Positions 45,752-56,439 of a stretch of 64,000 nt of DNA are shown one piece after another. The stretch covers positions 2,356,001 to 2,420,000 of the forward strand of contig OY725495.1 of assembly GCA_963281255.1 (NCBI GenBank), in the 5' to 3' direction. The position numbers and the translations under genes were made by a program. Every line of letters starts with the position of its first letter. Position 1 is the first letter of the stretch. The DNA comes from Aphrocallistes beatrix. Lineage: Eukaryota > Porifera > Hexactinellida > Sceptrulophora > Aphrocallistidae. The notes below the pieces were generated by a model. The model did not search any database, had not been told where the DNA came from, and saw only the letters and a list, made by a program, of their open reading frames with translations.

Positions 45752-46353
45752 CAAGGTTGAAACCGCTTCAACCAAATACCAATTTAACCGAATAATGGGT
45801 AGACCAAATAATTTGGTTAACCGAATAATGGTCAAACCGAATAATTTGGTCAACCGAATATTTGGTCAACCAAATAATTTGGTCAACCGAATAATTTGGT
45901 CAACCGAATATTTGGTCGACCAAATAATTTGGTTAACCGAATATTTGGTCAACCAAATAATTTGGTCAACCGAATAATTTGGTCAACCAAATAATACTTG
46001 ATTATATTTTTGCATAAATGTTTATATAAATAGTTATACAAAAATATATTCAAGTATAAGTAAGCCTATTATATTTATTTGTGTTCGGACCACTTCTTGT
46101 AAGAACATTTGATTATTGTGTTGGGAAAGCATGCAAATTATTTGTTTGGCTAAATATTCAGTTGACCAAATTATTCGGTTGACCAAATTATTCGGTTGAC
46201 CAAATTATTTGGTTGACCAAATTATTCGGTTGACCAAATTATTTGGTTCTCAACCGAATACCAAATAATGATATTTGGTTACAAACCAAATATCAATTAT
46301 TTGCAAATAATATTTGGTTAAACCGAATAATCAACTATTCGGTTTCAACCCTG
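45752..46353. mobile_element. Foldback MITE built of TTTGGTcaACC-type subrepeats
   Basis: Ends CAAGGTTGAAACCG and, inward from the right, CAGGGTTGAAACCG, with ATATATAT on both sides. Each arm is a run of near-repeats such as ACCAAATAATTTGGTCAACC, which are themselves palindromic; the arms (45756-45995 and 46136-46352) are mutual inverses around a 140-bp spacer. The ends fit hAT-type non-autonomous elements. Confidence 0.8.
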
Positions 46354-46371
46354 ATATATATATATATATAT

Positions 46372-46858
46372 CTGTAACGAATTGATTGAAGAAACTGCCG
46401 GGCGCAGAAAGCTGATTTTTGGCATGTGGGAGTCTTTTGGCTATGGCTCCAGTAAGTTCTGAGCTCAGAGCAAAATGTCGACTCATCATGGAATTATGAC
46501 GCCATTGTCACATTTTAAAAAGTTAAGCAACACAGTTATTCGGGAATAACTCAGCCATTATAGGAGATAGAAGGCTGAAATTTTAATAGAATCTGTATAC
46601 TAACACGTCTCACATATGTTGCAACCATCATCAAAAAATGATGGCTAAGCACTTTGTTATGACGCCATCATTACTCATCAAAATTTTAAAAATTGATAAA
46701 TTCGGTGTTTTTCGTGCGTAATCGATTATAACAGTAGGATAGACGTATTTAGAGATGTTATCTCCCTTATAATTAATCAATGGTGACCATAGGTGCCCGA
46801 ATGGCGCCTCCGGCGGATACTTTGTGTCCGCCAGCCGCGAAGCGCGCTTGCATATATA
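46372..46858 (+). repeat. Right inverted arm of the Penelope-like complex
   Basis: Starts TCTGTAACGAATTGATTGAA and ends CCGCGAAGCGCGCTTG, then (AAAT)n to about 46880. The same arm in this orientation occurs at 59897-60290 and 63555-64000. Confidence 0.88.
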
Positions 46859-47149
46859 AATAAATAAATAAATAAATATATATTAATCGAGTTCTAATAG
46901 TAAGGATGTAGCGAACTGATATTGACAACTGTTCATGTACTGAAACATCTGCTGACTCTGACGTCAGCTAAAATAGAAAAAGGGACACTTTCATTTACTT
47001 CAGAAACAATATTTTCTATAATCATTGTTCCACAAATACTCGTATTGATGATTTCGTTTTGGATATTTGGGCTTAAATATTTAGCATTTGCACCATTAGA
47101 CATTAGTTGTTCCTTTAATACAGAGCAGAGTGGACCATGGGTCACTTAC

Positions 47150-47300
47150 AGTGACCAATGACCCATCTGACCCATTGCATGCGTGACCCATGACCCAGTG
47201 ACCCAGTGACCTAGTACGTAACCCAGTGACCCAGTATGTGACCCAGTGACCCAGTACATGACCCAGTGACCCAGTACGTGACCCAGTGACCCAGACTAGT
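47150..47300 (+). repeat. Subterminal repeat array of hAT 4
   Basis: Units of GACCCAGTGACCCAGTACGT recur about five times inside the left end. Related GTGACCCATG motifs lie inside the right end (49611-49700). hAT transposases such as Hermes bind subterminal repeats, so these are likely transposase-binding sites. Confidence 0.8.
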
Positions 47301-47328
47301 TTAACACAATTCATACAAGTAAATGATG

Positions 47329-49257
47329 TTAATCAATTAATTTAGTCTTATAACCTTCTAAAACTACAGAGATCGCCTGTACGGTCTCTGGGTATAGTTG
47401 GTTTCGCAAGGGAGAAAGAATGTTGTTTGCATTAAAAGCACTATAATGGCGTTCACTTTCAGCAGACAACGCTGGTATTACGAACACTCGTTTCGCCAAC
47501 TGAGGGAGGATACGATACTGTATCTGTTGTTGTTTCCACCACTCGAGAGGATTGTACCCGGCCCGAGGCTGTGGCACCTTTTCTAAATTATACTGTAGTA
47601 GTTCAGCATCAATTGTACTTCTCAATGATTTAGGGCATTCTATTTCACTCGTTTACTTTTGGGGTAACTCACTAGTATGAAACCAACTGAACGGATTTGT
47701 CTTTATCTTTTTCGTAGGAACAGCTTTGTCAACACATTCAATTTCAGGTTCATTAGTATCTGTACGTTCTTCTGGACAATCACTACCCACATCTAGAGTG
47801 GTAACCTCCAACAAAACATAAATACTTTCAATTACTTGATCTAGAAACAATTTTCTCTATTCGTCAGATGTCACAAATGCAAAAGATCGCAAGGAAGGGT
47901 CCAAATAACTGGCTACAAAGTGTAACATTCCCAAACTCGACCAAAATTTTTCAGTTAGAAACTTTAAAAACTTGACCTTCAAAGTTTCGATTATGGTGGT
48001 GTCTGAAGACTCTGAATTAATTGGCTTCCATGTTTCATAAAGTGTGTAATAAGCAGGCAAACCGTTTTGAAGTGTTGGTACATTGGCAAATTCCAACATA
48101 TCAAAGAAGGTAGAAAGAGGTTCCAAAATGTCTACCACATCACGTAGCAAATCAATCTGTATACGAGAAATGATATGTTCCTTTTTCCGGTTACGCAATT
48201 CTATCACTAATGCATCATGACTTTTCAAAATTGAGACAAACATACTTGATAGGCTTCTCCAAAGACGCGTCAATCCACCATGCTTCAGAGTGGTAGGAAG
48301 ATTACTCTGTATTCCAGAAGAGTGATTGACAAACCTAATCAATTCGTGGCAAAATTGATCGAGATGCATTAACTCCTCGTCCTGTTGAAGAATTGCTTTC
48401 CATGCTGAATCTATAACGGTATTTAACCTGTGACAAAGACAATCAACATGAGTTTTATCACTAGTAGCTGCTATGATATTGGCGCATTTGTCAGTAGTAC
48501 ATGGAGTGTCATAGATATTTAGGTTCAATTCGGACAGAATTGATTCAATAGCCTGCTTAATATTGTAGCCAGTGTGCCGTTGCTCAAAGTATTCACACTT
48601 ATACATAGCGTGACACAATTCGTAGTCTTCAGTGATCCAGAAGACTGTAAAATCCATATAACTATTCTTGTTGACATCGTCTGTAGTAAGGTCTGTCGTA
48701 AACGAAGCACATTTTTTAGGTCCATACTGAGCAAATTTTTCTCGAATTTTTTCTTGGCATTCAGTCATTTTATCAAATGTGAAACGTCGAATGGTTTGAC
48801 GACTATAGAGGAGATCTCCAACATCAATATTTCCATATTTACAGCCCATCTGAACCATTAATTGAGCAAAATCATGAAGGCCTTTATTTTCTACAAAATG
48901 AAAAGAGGTTCCACCCTGTACTACCATCTTGACCTCTGCGTCTTTGATCGCTTTACATTCAACATTGCTAAACTTATAGTGAGCAGGTTTTAAGTAAGAT
49001 TTTAAATTTGGTTGTATTGAGGTGGTCATAGTCGGAACACAACTTCTCGCATGGTCGATCAAATTCTTTCTCACAGCTTTATATTGAATGCAACAAAAGC
49101 ATGTCTTACAACAGCACCAGCCAAATATTTCGCTGCCACCACTTTCTTCAAGAATTCCAAATAATTTCCAACAATCGGACTTTGCTGACTTATTTTCCTT
49201 GATTGTTAATTCATTCCTACGAAGAGCGTCGCGTAATGAAGTGGCAGACCAAGACAT
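47329..49257 (-). pseudogene. hAT transposase 4 (Hermes/hobo-like), interrupted only by two stops
   Basis: One frame runs 642 codons from ATG at 49257, with stops only at 47857-47859 (TAG) and 47653-47655 (TAA). A BED-type finger lies near residues 45-75 (WCCCKTCFCCIQY, LIDHARSC). The core has SFTTDLTTDDVNKNSYMDF (first Asp, about residue 190), DTPCTTDKCANIIAA (second Asp), then VDCLCHRLNTVID. The dimerisation part has the third acidic residue in ALSAESERHYSAFNANNIL near 47430. The protein would excise its own element through hairpinned flanks. Two point changes could have silenced it, so it is recent, though assembly errors should be excluded. Confidence 0.9.
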
Positions 49258-50317
49258 CTAATTAAAACATTTAATATAAAAATTAAAACATTTAATCTAG
49301 GTCATAATCCAGTAAATTTTGTCAAAACGATTTCTGTAACTATAGGTAAATACAATAATATAGGAAATTGTAAAAGTACAGCATTATCAGAGAAGTCCAG
49401 AACCTCCAGTCCGGTTGGTATAGCGTATTCAAGATTCAAGAAGGATAATTATAGGCTTACTCTACTCAATACTCAATCACATAAATTTGTTGTGGTTACC
49501 TGCAAACACTTTAATTATAAAGAAGTTTTCGAATCGTTTGTTTGCGACTATACAATAGTATAGTCGCCAACTATTAAAATGAGCGGCTATATATTATATA
49601 TTAATATATAGGTCACTGGGTCAAGGGATTGTGACCCATGAACCATCGATTTATGTGGCCCATGTGACCCATGACCCATGACCCAGTGACCCATGGTCCA
49701 CTCTGATACAGAGTCTCCCGCTCTTAGACGTAAACGAAGTGCAGCACGAAAATTTCCGTCGTTTTCCTTTGGTTCTGCAGTGTTTAATTTTGCAGATTCT
49801 CCCCTATGTCCATGGAAGGCTAATTCCTGCCGACCAAGAAAAAGAATAGTTTCTATTATAGGCACAAGACTATCACGATTAGTTTGTTTCTGTTGCATTC
49901 GCTGTTGGTTTAGTTAGTCACGAATATCCAACCTATAAGTCTCAGTTATCCGTTTGAAAGTTTTGCTTTACACACAACGATCATTATGGTAAGCAAGCTG
50001 ACCATGAGTGTTAAATGTATGTATGCCCTTTTTGTAGTTGGTGAATGGAGAAATTACTAAGGATCCTACTTTTGCATTCCTCCTTTACCCACTTGTTTAT
50101 TGTTCCTATCTAAAAATAGTACACATATTTCACAAAATGCCCCCGATAAGTATTCAGAATAAGCAAGCCATGGGAAAAGAGTTAACCAGCTACCGTTGAA
50201 ATACCTTTTCCTACTTCCATCAGTAATAGGTGGATAGGTATAATTTCTTGGTGGGGTCCAACAGTTAAGTAAAATTTCTAGACGAAGTTCTTCATTCACT
50301 AATTGGTTTTCAGACAA

Positions 50318-51851
50318 ATAGTCCTATATCTAAGTGATGTGGTTGCGGAATACTGGGTCCTATATTAATAGAAGTGGAAATATCCTGGTCTAAATGATCG
50401 AGAGAGATGAAGCTGTATACACAAAATGAAGCAGTATGGACCCGTATAGTTGGAACGACATCCCGGAACTATACAGGTAATCTTCATTGACGATGAGTTC
50501 AACACAATAATCGAATAACTGATTCAGAATTTGGCACCAGTGCCTTGATATATTAGAATGCTATGGGGAGTGTTTCAGATAAAATTTGAGTCGTGTATTG
50601 GAAAATACAGTGATTTGTAAAACTTATATACCAACATAATCTAACCATTTTCTAAAAATCAAATTTAACTGGTTTAAACACTCCCTAGTCCAAGTCCACT
50701 AATCAACACCATTGCCTTAGTGTATTAGAAAGCTATGGCACAACTAACATCAACCATCTATTCTCATCCTCTGTTATTCTCACATTTTGTGTGAAAATTA
50801 TCTCCAATTAGCAAATACACAGTACTTCCCCCAACCGGTTTCGTTCTATAGTTAGGTTCCCCACATTTAAAACTACAATCTTTTGAACAAGATATTTCTT
50901 AATAAATATTCTCAATAAATACAATAAGAAGTATTACAAATACAAATCTTTAACATTCATGGGTTTACGTACAGGAGAATATAATAATATAAATAAATAA
51001 AACGCCTAATAAAATGCATAACAAAAGTTAAAAGGGTAATTGACTGCTAGAAGACCATCAATGTTAGTAAGTGTATAATATAATATAATCTAGTATATTA
51101 AATACAACTCTATAAAGTCAAATAAATATATGTAGCTATTTCTATAATTAACCTGGAAATGTAAAATTATACATAAGTGTTTCTTATAAGATATATACAT
51201 GTCTGTATTCAATGAACTATCAAGTACTGACATCGTGTATATAATTAGAAATTTTATGGTATATATAACGGTTTGTTCACTCAATTTATTTGGAACTAAA
51301 ATGGCCTCCTCCTCCCCTCGTAGTCATCCAATCCTCTCCTCGTGCATCGAGTGTACCGGCTATCGAGACGAACACACTTGGATCGGATTACTTGTTTGGA
51401 TACACTGGGTCCAGAGTACTGGTGGCGAATATACATCGTGTCATTAGGATCGGGCATATTTGTGTCGGACATGCGTTGAACTGGCATGCTTGGGTCGAAG
51501 ACTGGTTCGAATCTATTTATAGCGTGTACCATAGCCTACTACGTATATACAGCTAGACATGTTGCAAAAACTCTAAAAATTAAGAGTTCACTTTTCTCTT
51601 TGAAATCTGATTGTATATTTAAATGAATATACTTGAATAAGTACTTGAAATACAGTAGATAAATAAATAAATCCTTAAAAACTATGAGTAATAGTTAGAA
51701 TCATATTTTTGGCGTTGGCGGATTTTGAATTTTTCAACCTGTTGCTTTCGTTGTGTATGACTAATTTCTTCTGCAAAGTTAGAGAAGATGTTGGTAACTT
51801 GACCATTTTGCAAGAATGCTCTTTGTGTGCGAAACACGAGAAATCAGAATC
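50318..51851. other. AT-rich interval with P-like end remnants and a small MITE
   Basis: Two right-end P-like termini (TTAGAATGCTATG at 50553-50565 and TTAGAAAGCTATG at 50732-50744) flank a 120-bp element at 50566-50685 whose ends are GGGAGTGTTT and AAACACTCCC. From 50750 to 51850 the sequence is AT-rich. A frame at 51290-51556 has no recognisable motif. Confidence 0.5.
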
Positions 51852-53168
51852 TCAATCCATGCATAATGAATCCAAAATTCTACAAGCTAAAACTTCAAAC
51901 GGAAACCCAGAAATACATATAGCAGATTGATTCTTTTCAATTACGCAAAATGCGGTTTGGACGTAAGAATGGAGGGACATTGATGGCAATTTTAGTCCAC
52001 CTCTGTTTAAGGTATCAAGGTATGAATTTGTCACTTGATCTTCTTTGAGTCGGTGGAGACAGTCATCACATGATGTATCTTTAATGAGTGATTGAGTGAT
52101 ATAACCAGCGATATAAACAGCTACTTGTGCACCTTCAGATAATTGTAGGTGGTCGTTCTCTACATCCAAATCTCTTATGAACTGCTGTATTTGTTCCTCT
52201 GTTTCAGTAGATTTAAATGCAAAATCTTCCAAGTCTAAATTCCGTTTTAGCAAAGTTTTCATCTTCATTGTAAAACCTCTTTTAAGTTGACTAAGAAGCG
52301 ACCACCACTCATTCTCCGATATAGAGAGAATCTTCTTTCAAGAGGATTTGTTTGCAATCTCCGAGTTAAGATGAACTTGTATCCACTATCTAACAAATCA
52401 CTACACTGGTCGGCAATAGCATTATTCGTACAAATTAGTGTATTGAATGTCTGCCTTGTCAAACCAAGCTGTTTTGAATCCCTCTAATCAATAAGCCACT
52501 CATTCATTTTGCGTGAAAAATCCATTTTTTCGTCATTCGAAACTAATGAGTTACCAACTGCGTTAGGATGAAACCTTTCCTTGGCATTCACTATCAGCCA
52601 CCATGAATGAATAATTTCAGGAATGATGGAGTAACTGTGTCGTGAGCAATATAATGAAGAAGTGCTGTAGTTGTCGTTGGTTCAAAGATCGCCAATGCCA
52701 GTGGTACAGACTGTTTGTTATTACCAGGATGAAGTACTGAATAATTAATCTTTGGAGCTTGTCTAAGCTGTGCAGACTGTATGTTGTCAAGTGAATGGAT
52801 GGAATGTAGATGTGACCAATGAACTTCGTCAAAAGGGAATTTATGAGAAATTTGAGATAGTGAGAGATTACACTCTCTGGAACTTGGAAATTTCGAGAAG
52901 CTAATAAATTATTCCGTATGTTTTTGACGAGATGTACAGTATCAAACATTTGTAAATGTATTTAGTAATATCGAATGGATTATAGATACAATTCTTCTTC
53001 TCTTGGATCGGGTAGTGGTTAATCAGATATTGAAAAGCGCTTATATCACTTTGATGATTATCAGCAATAACTGCACGAGTATGGAAATGATCAATAGTTA
53101 ACATATTGAGGCAATCCAAAATTCCATCTGAAATAATTGTTGAGGATAGCTTGACGATTGGAGCAGTT

Positions 53169-55093
53169 TTAAGGATACCGCCCGTGAAAAATCCTTAGGT
53201 TTGGCTTACAGCATATATCAAGAGATATATATAAGATGTTAAGCGTGGGCAGGTAGTGGAATTAAAAATATTGAGACATGCCAAACAGTTTTTGGTTCGC
53301 ATCTCTAGTTTTTGAGTTACAACGTCTCAAAGTCGTTTTTTTCGTTTTTCCCTAGCACACCTTAATGGTAAGCCCTCCTCCACTCTGTGAATTTTTTGAA
53401 ACACATGTTTGGATCAAATGCTTCGAAAATTTATTCATATATAGTCTATCAAATTCGCTATCGCATAGGAACAAAAGAAAGTTAAAATAACCAAAATTGT
53501 TAATTTTATAGGGGTTTGAAAAAAATTGCCAAAAAAAGGCGAGAAAGGCCCGATTTTCTTTGGAAATCAGCAATAAAATCACAAATTTATAAGATATCGA
53601 AAATAAAGTGTTCCTACGTTCATCGCCTAATGATATGGAACAACTCTTGAAATTTCAAACCTCTATCTCAAAGCAATTTTGAGTAAAAACTTTTGAAAGA
53701 CGGTCAATTTTGGATTTTAAAGTCCCGAGATATAGGGATTTGAAGTTTTAAGTTGAAGAACGATGTAAATGAACTATTAACGATAAATAAAAGCATCCAT
53801 GGGCATTTAATCGCATTTATACTGATGAATTAGTAGATATATTCCAACAGATTTTGAGGAAAATAGCAAAATTATACTGAAAATTCACAAATTACCTTGA
53901 GGCCTCTAATCCCGAATATTTTGAACCAATTGGGAAATATAATTCATACTCCTAACACTACAAAGTATAATTCATCGGTTTAGAATAAATAACGAGCTTC
54001 TAAAAAGTATATTAGGAATTTAGAGCGAGAGTCTACGACTTTTAGTTTTCATGTTAGGATTTTCGAAAAATGCTACGTCATCACGTGATAAAAATAAAAC
54101 TTAGCATTCCATTCGGTGTAGTACACTTATTATTAAAGAATCAGATATATACCGTCTTGAAAAGTATATTAGGAATTGAGAGCTAAGAATTTGGGTATAT
54201 ATTTCCAGAGATAGGGAGGAATCAGTTTTTGGACCATAAATGGGGGGTTTTGACCGAATCTGGGACGGAAAAGGCCAGAACTTCCAAAATAATAATGAAA
54301 AGTGAACCAATTTTTCAGTATTCATTTTTAGTAACAATTGCATTGATTTTTTAGTTTAATAGCTACATTTGGGCACATATTCCATGACTATATTCGCCAT
54401 TTTCTAAATAGTCAAAGTTCTCCTTAGAATTTGTATTACAATAAAATCAATGATAAGTCAAGAAATATTTATTTTTTGACAAAGAGATGTTTGAGGAGCC
54501 TATACATTATCATATATATCCTTTCATTTAAGATGATCATAGATTTTATATCTTTAATAGTCTTTAAGATATGACATCGGCCTCTTCAGGGACCCCAGAG
54601 AGGCACAATATCCGAACTTTACCTATAATATACGATAACTCACGAACAAATGGTCAGATCTGAATAATCTTTTTTTCAAAATGATCAGAATTCTATTTTA
54701 GATACAACAATTAATACCACAGCGGCCATTTCCCGAGCATTTTAGAAATGAAGTCCTTCATGGAGCTATTTTGATTGGATTTATATGCCTTTTTTTTCTA
54801 AATTTTTGTGTTTTATAATCTCTCAATGGGTCAAAATCATTTTTAGGTCTTTATCATAAAAAAAATATCAGATAAGTATTAAACTAATTGATGAATGCGC
54901 CGAAAAACCACTAATTATTTCCAAAATTTACTAACACTAATCTTTCGGGGGTCACCACAGAAAAATCAAAATAAATACCTTCCAACAAGTACGATTAGAT
55001 TGTAGACCACTCATTAATATATGGAATTAACAACAAAAAATTTTGCCATATTTTTTTATGTCATGCGATGTTTTTCGAGGGCGGTATCCTTAA
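53169..55093 (+). mobile_element. TTAA1 element, older complete copy (1925 bp)
   Basis: TTAA at 53169-53172 and 55090-55093, with ends GGATACCGCCCGTGAAAAA and the inverse of GGATACCGCCCTCGAAAAA. It is visibly more diverged from the copies at 12580 and 34955 than they are from each other. It interrupts P-like transposase 2 between the catalytic blocks. Confidence 0.88.
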
Positions 55094-55198
55094 AATATAC
55101 GGGATTTTCTTTAGAGACATCACCATAAAACACAGTATGCTCTTGTACATGTGGAGTTCTTCATCACAACCAACAATCGTTTTGCCATCGAATTGAAA

Positions 55199-55349
55199 CT
55201 GAAAAAACAGCATTAATTAAAACAGTTTGAAACAGGGCCATAGCAACCAGAATAAAAGTGGTCCGGTTGAAACCTGACCAATTGAACCGGTGGCTATGGT
55301 CCTATTAAAGGAAATATAGATTCAGTTTCACGCTATGGTAGATAGATAC
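55199..55349 (-). other. Spliceosomal intron (151 bp) in P-like transposase 2
   Basis: On the minus strand the coding CAGCAG is followed by GTATCTATC and ends TTTTTTCAG before TTTCAATTCGATGGC. Joining the two sides keeps the frame and links DEMHLQQQ to FQFDGK, the spacing seen in P-type cores. The intron holds a short palindrome (GGACCATAGCCACC with GGTTGCTATGGCCC). Confidence 0.75.
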
Positions 55350-56244
55350 CTGCTGTTGTAAATGCATTTCATCAAGTAACAAAACCACATCGTTACCAAT
55401 AAGACTATTGTCTCTCAGTCTGGATAATGCATTACAGGCCTGGATTGAGAGGGATTTTAAATTCTTTAGGAGAGTTTCGCTAGGAAGAAGTAGATATTTC
55501 TTTATAAATTTGTATCCTGAGTTGGAAGTGTAACGTAAGAGTAAAGCGAATTGTATCGCACTAGAAGAGTATTTAAGTCTTCTTCTGGGACTGTAGTAAG
55601 TCTGATTAACTCCCTTAAAACATTGATTTCAAAATCTTGAAATTTAAAATTTCGACAGTAATTTGGGAGGTTTGTTAGCATATGTGATCGAATTTTACAG
55701 AAAGGTGATTGCCTAATGTACTCTGAGAGAGGAAGATGAATGCCGTCATAGCTAAGCTTTACGTTTAAAGTTTGATCGACGTGAATGCATTATTTGACTA
55801 ACATTATTCCAGATTCTAACTAAACACGATAGGCGGTAACATGAGGGTCGTGGATATCTATCTTGAGTCCTTTGTACTCATCGCTAGTAGTGAAGAATAA
55901 GACAATGTCTTGAAGTGTTTCGAGATTATACATATCTTTAAATCGCGGAAGTTCATCTTCTTGATAAATCTTTTCGATTGGAGGTTTTCTAGGTTTCTTT
56001 GGAATGACTTTTTTACTCTTGGGAATGGAGGATTGATGAATCGTAGGAATAGGAGCAAGTGAATAATTGAGTCGTTGTCTGTTAGAATGGTGGACTATAT
56101 ACTTGTCTTCAAAATCCTCAATACAAATACAGGACTGGGGAGTGAGTGAGTAATCTGCTCTTTTTAAAAAGTCGATTCATGTAGAGAAGTCCTTTTTGGA
56201 AAATGGAACAAAGGTTTCCATGGACCATTCGCATAACCAACGGG

Positions 56245-56430
56245 AAACATGAATAAGACCGAAAGGAATAAGACCGAAAATAAATTAGGACTGGAATAAG
56301 ACCGAAAAATTATTCTGCGCTGGAATAAGACCGAATAATCAAGACTGGAATAAGACCGAATACTCAAGACTGGAATAAGACCGAACAATCAAGACTGGAA
56401 TAAGACCGAATACTCAAGACTGGAATACTA
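56245..56430 (+). repeat. Tandem repeat, units GGAATAAGACCGAATACTCA-like
   Basis: The core GGAATAAGACCGAA recurs seven or so times with spacers such as TACTCAAGACT and AATCAAGACT, giving a 24-28 bp period. It lies between P-like element 2 and a TTAA1 copy. Confidence 0.85.
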
Positions 56431-56439
56431 TGAACATTT

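Larger units (their letters stand above)
43911..46903. mobile_element. Penelope-like complex with long inverted arms, inserted in hAT 3
   Basis: Two arms, 43911-44408 and 46372-46858, are about 490-bp inverted repeats. Between them lie a GIY-YIG ORF, (TA)n tracts and two small hAT-like elements. The outer right edge ends ATTAATCGAGTTCTAATAGTAA; the same terminal motif occurs inverted beside the arm at 59846 and again at 45716. Inverted terminal repeats fit the pLTR arrangements of Penelope-like elements. The target duplication is not clear. Confidence 0.6.
47126..49705 (-). mobile_element. hAT transposon 4 (2580 bp), near-intact
   Basis: Ends CAGAGTGGACCATGGGTCAC and, inward from the right, CAGAGTGGACCATGGGTCAC, identical over 20 bp. 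A perfect 8-bp duplication ATACAGAG lies at 47118-47125 and 49706-49713. The length, ends and gene are those of a nearly autonomous hAT. It splits hAT 3 within its N-terminal domain. Confidence 0.95.
37540..50317 (-). pseudogene. hAT transposase 3 (DUF4371 type), split into five pieces by later elements
   Basis: Read from the right: 50317-50066 gives a TTF-type zinc-binding N-terminus (FFNGSW-like FNGSWLTLFPWLAYSEY, FCEICVLF). Bases 49917-49706 give LFLGRQELAFHGHRGE. Bases 47117-46904 give AKYLSPNIQNEI, SILADV and HEQLSISVRYI. Bases 43910-42662 give LGLDGASAMSGKFKGVQ, HCSSHSLNLAIGKA and SERSFSTLKHVKTYLRN. Bases 39430-39398 and 37802-37690 give ERLTGLALIA then INERVLGLHPDDIISRM, the end of the dimerisation domain. 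The insertions are hAT 4, the Penelope-like complex, gypsy 2 and hAT 2. A left terminus CAGTGGTATACCCAAGAGGG is at 37540; no matching right end was found. It also has its own small indels. Confidence 0.85.
51852..56160 (-). pseudogene. P-element/THAP-type transposase 2, split by TTAA1, with an intron
   Basis: Read leftward: THAP finger remnant (CICIEDF, then LNYSLAPIPTIH) near 56150-56030; DVVLLLDEMHLQQQ at about 55390-55350 with the first catalytic Asp; a GT-AG intron; QFDGKTIVGCDEELHMYKSI; TTAA1 insertion (53169-55093); VIADNHQSDISAFQYLI near 53080; FDTVHLVKNIRNNLLASRNF near 52940; NPLERRFSLYRRMSGGRF near 52320; Cys-containing C-terminus to 51852. Stops and frameshifts between blocks show decay. 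The layout matches THAP9/P transposases. Confidence 0.85.

Noticed and set aside
45496..45977. ORFs on both strands reading YIYIYI
   Set aside because: They translate a (TA)n microsatellite and the adjoining AACCGAATA array.
43911..46858. Hammerhead ribozyme in the Penelope-like arms
   Set aside because: I looked for the CTGANGA and GAAA core and did not find a convincing arrangement by eye; a covariance search would decide.
50318..50530. Right terminal repeat of hAT 3 matching CAGTGGTATACCC
   Set aside because: No matching inverse sequence found to the right of the gene's start, so the element's right limit is left open.
30240..50565. A single giant P-like element from the left end at 30240 to a right end near 50565
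   Set aside because: No P transposase lies between them, and no matching 7-8 bp duplication was found.
51290..51556. 88-codon ORF, or a tRNA-derived SINE suggested by GGTTCGAATC near 51500
   Set aside because: No A box, no tRNA-like fold and no second copy in the window; the ORF has no recognisable motif.
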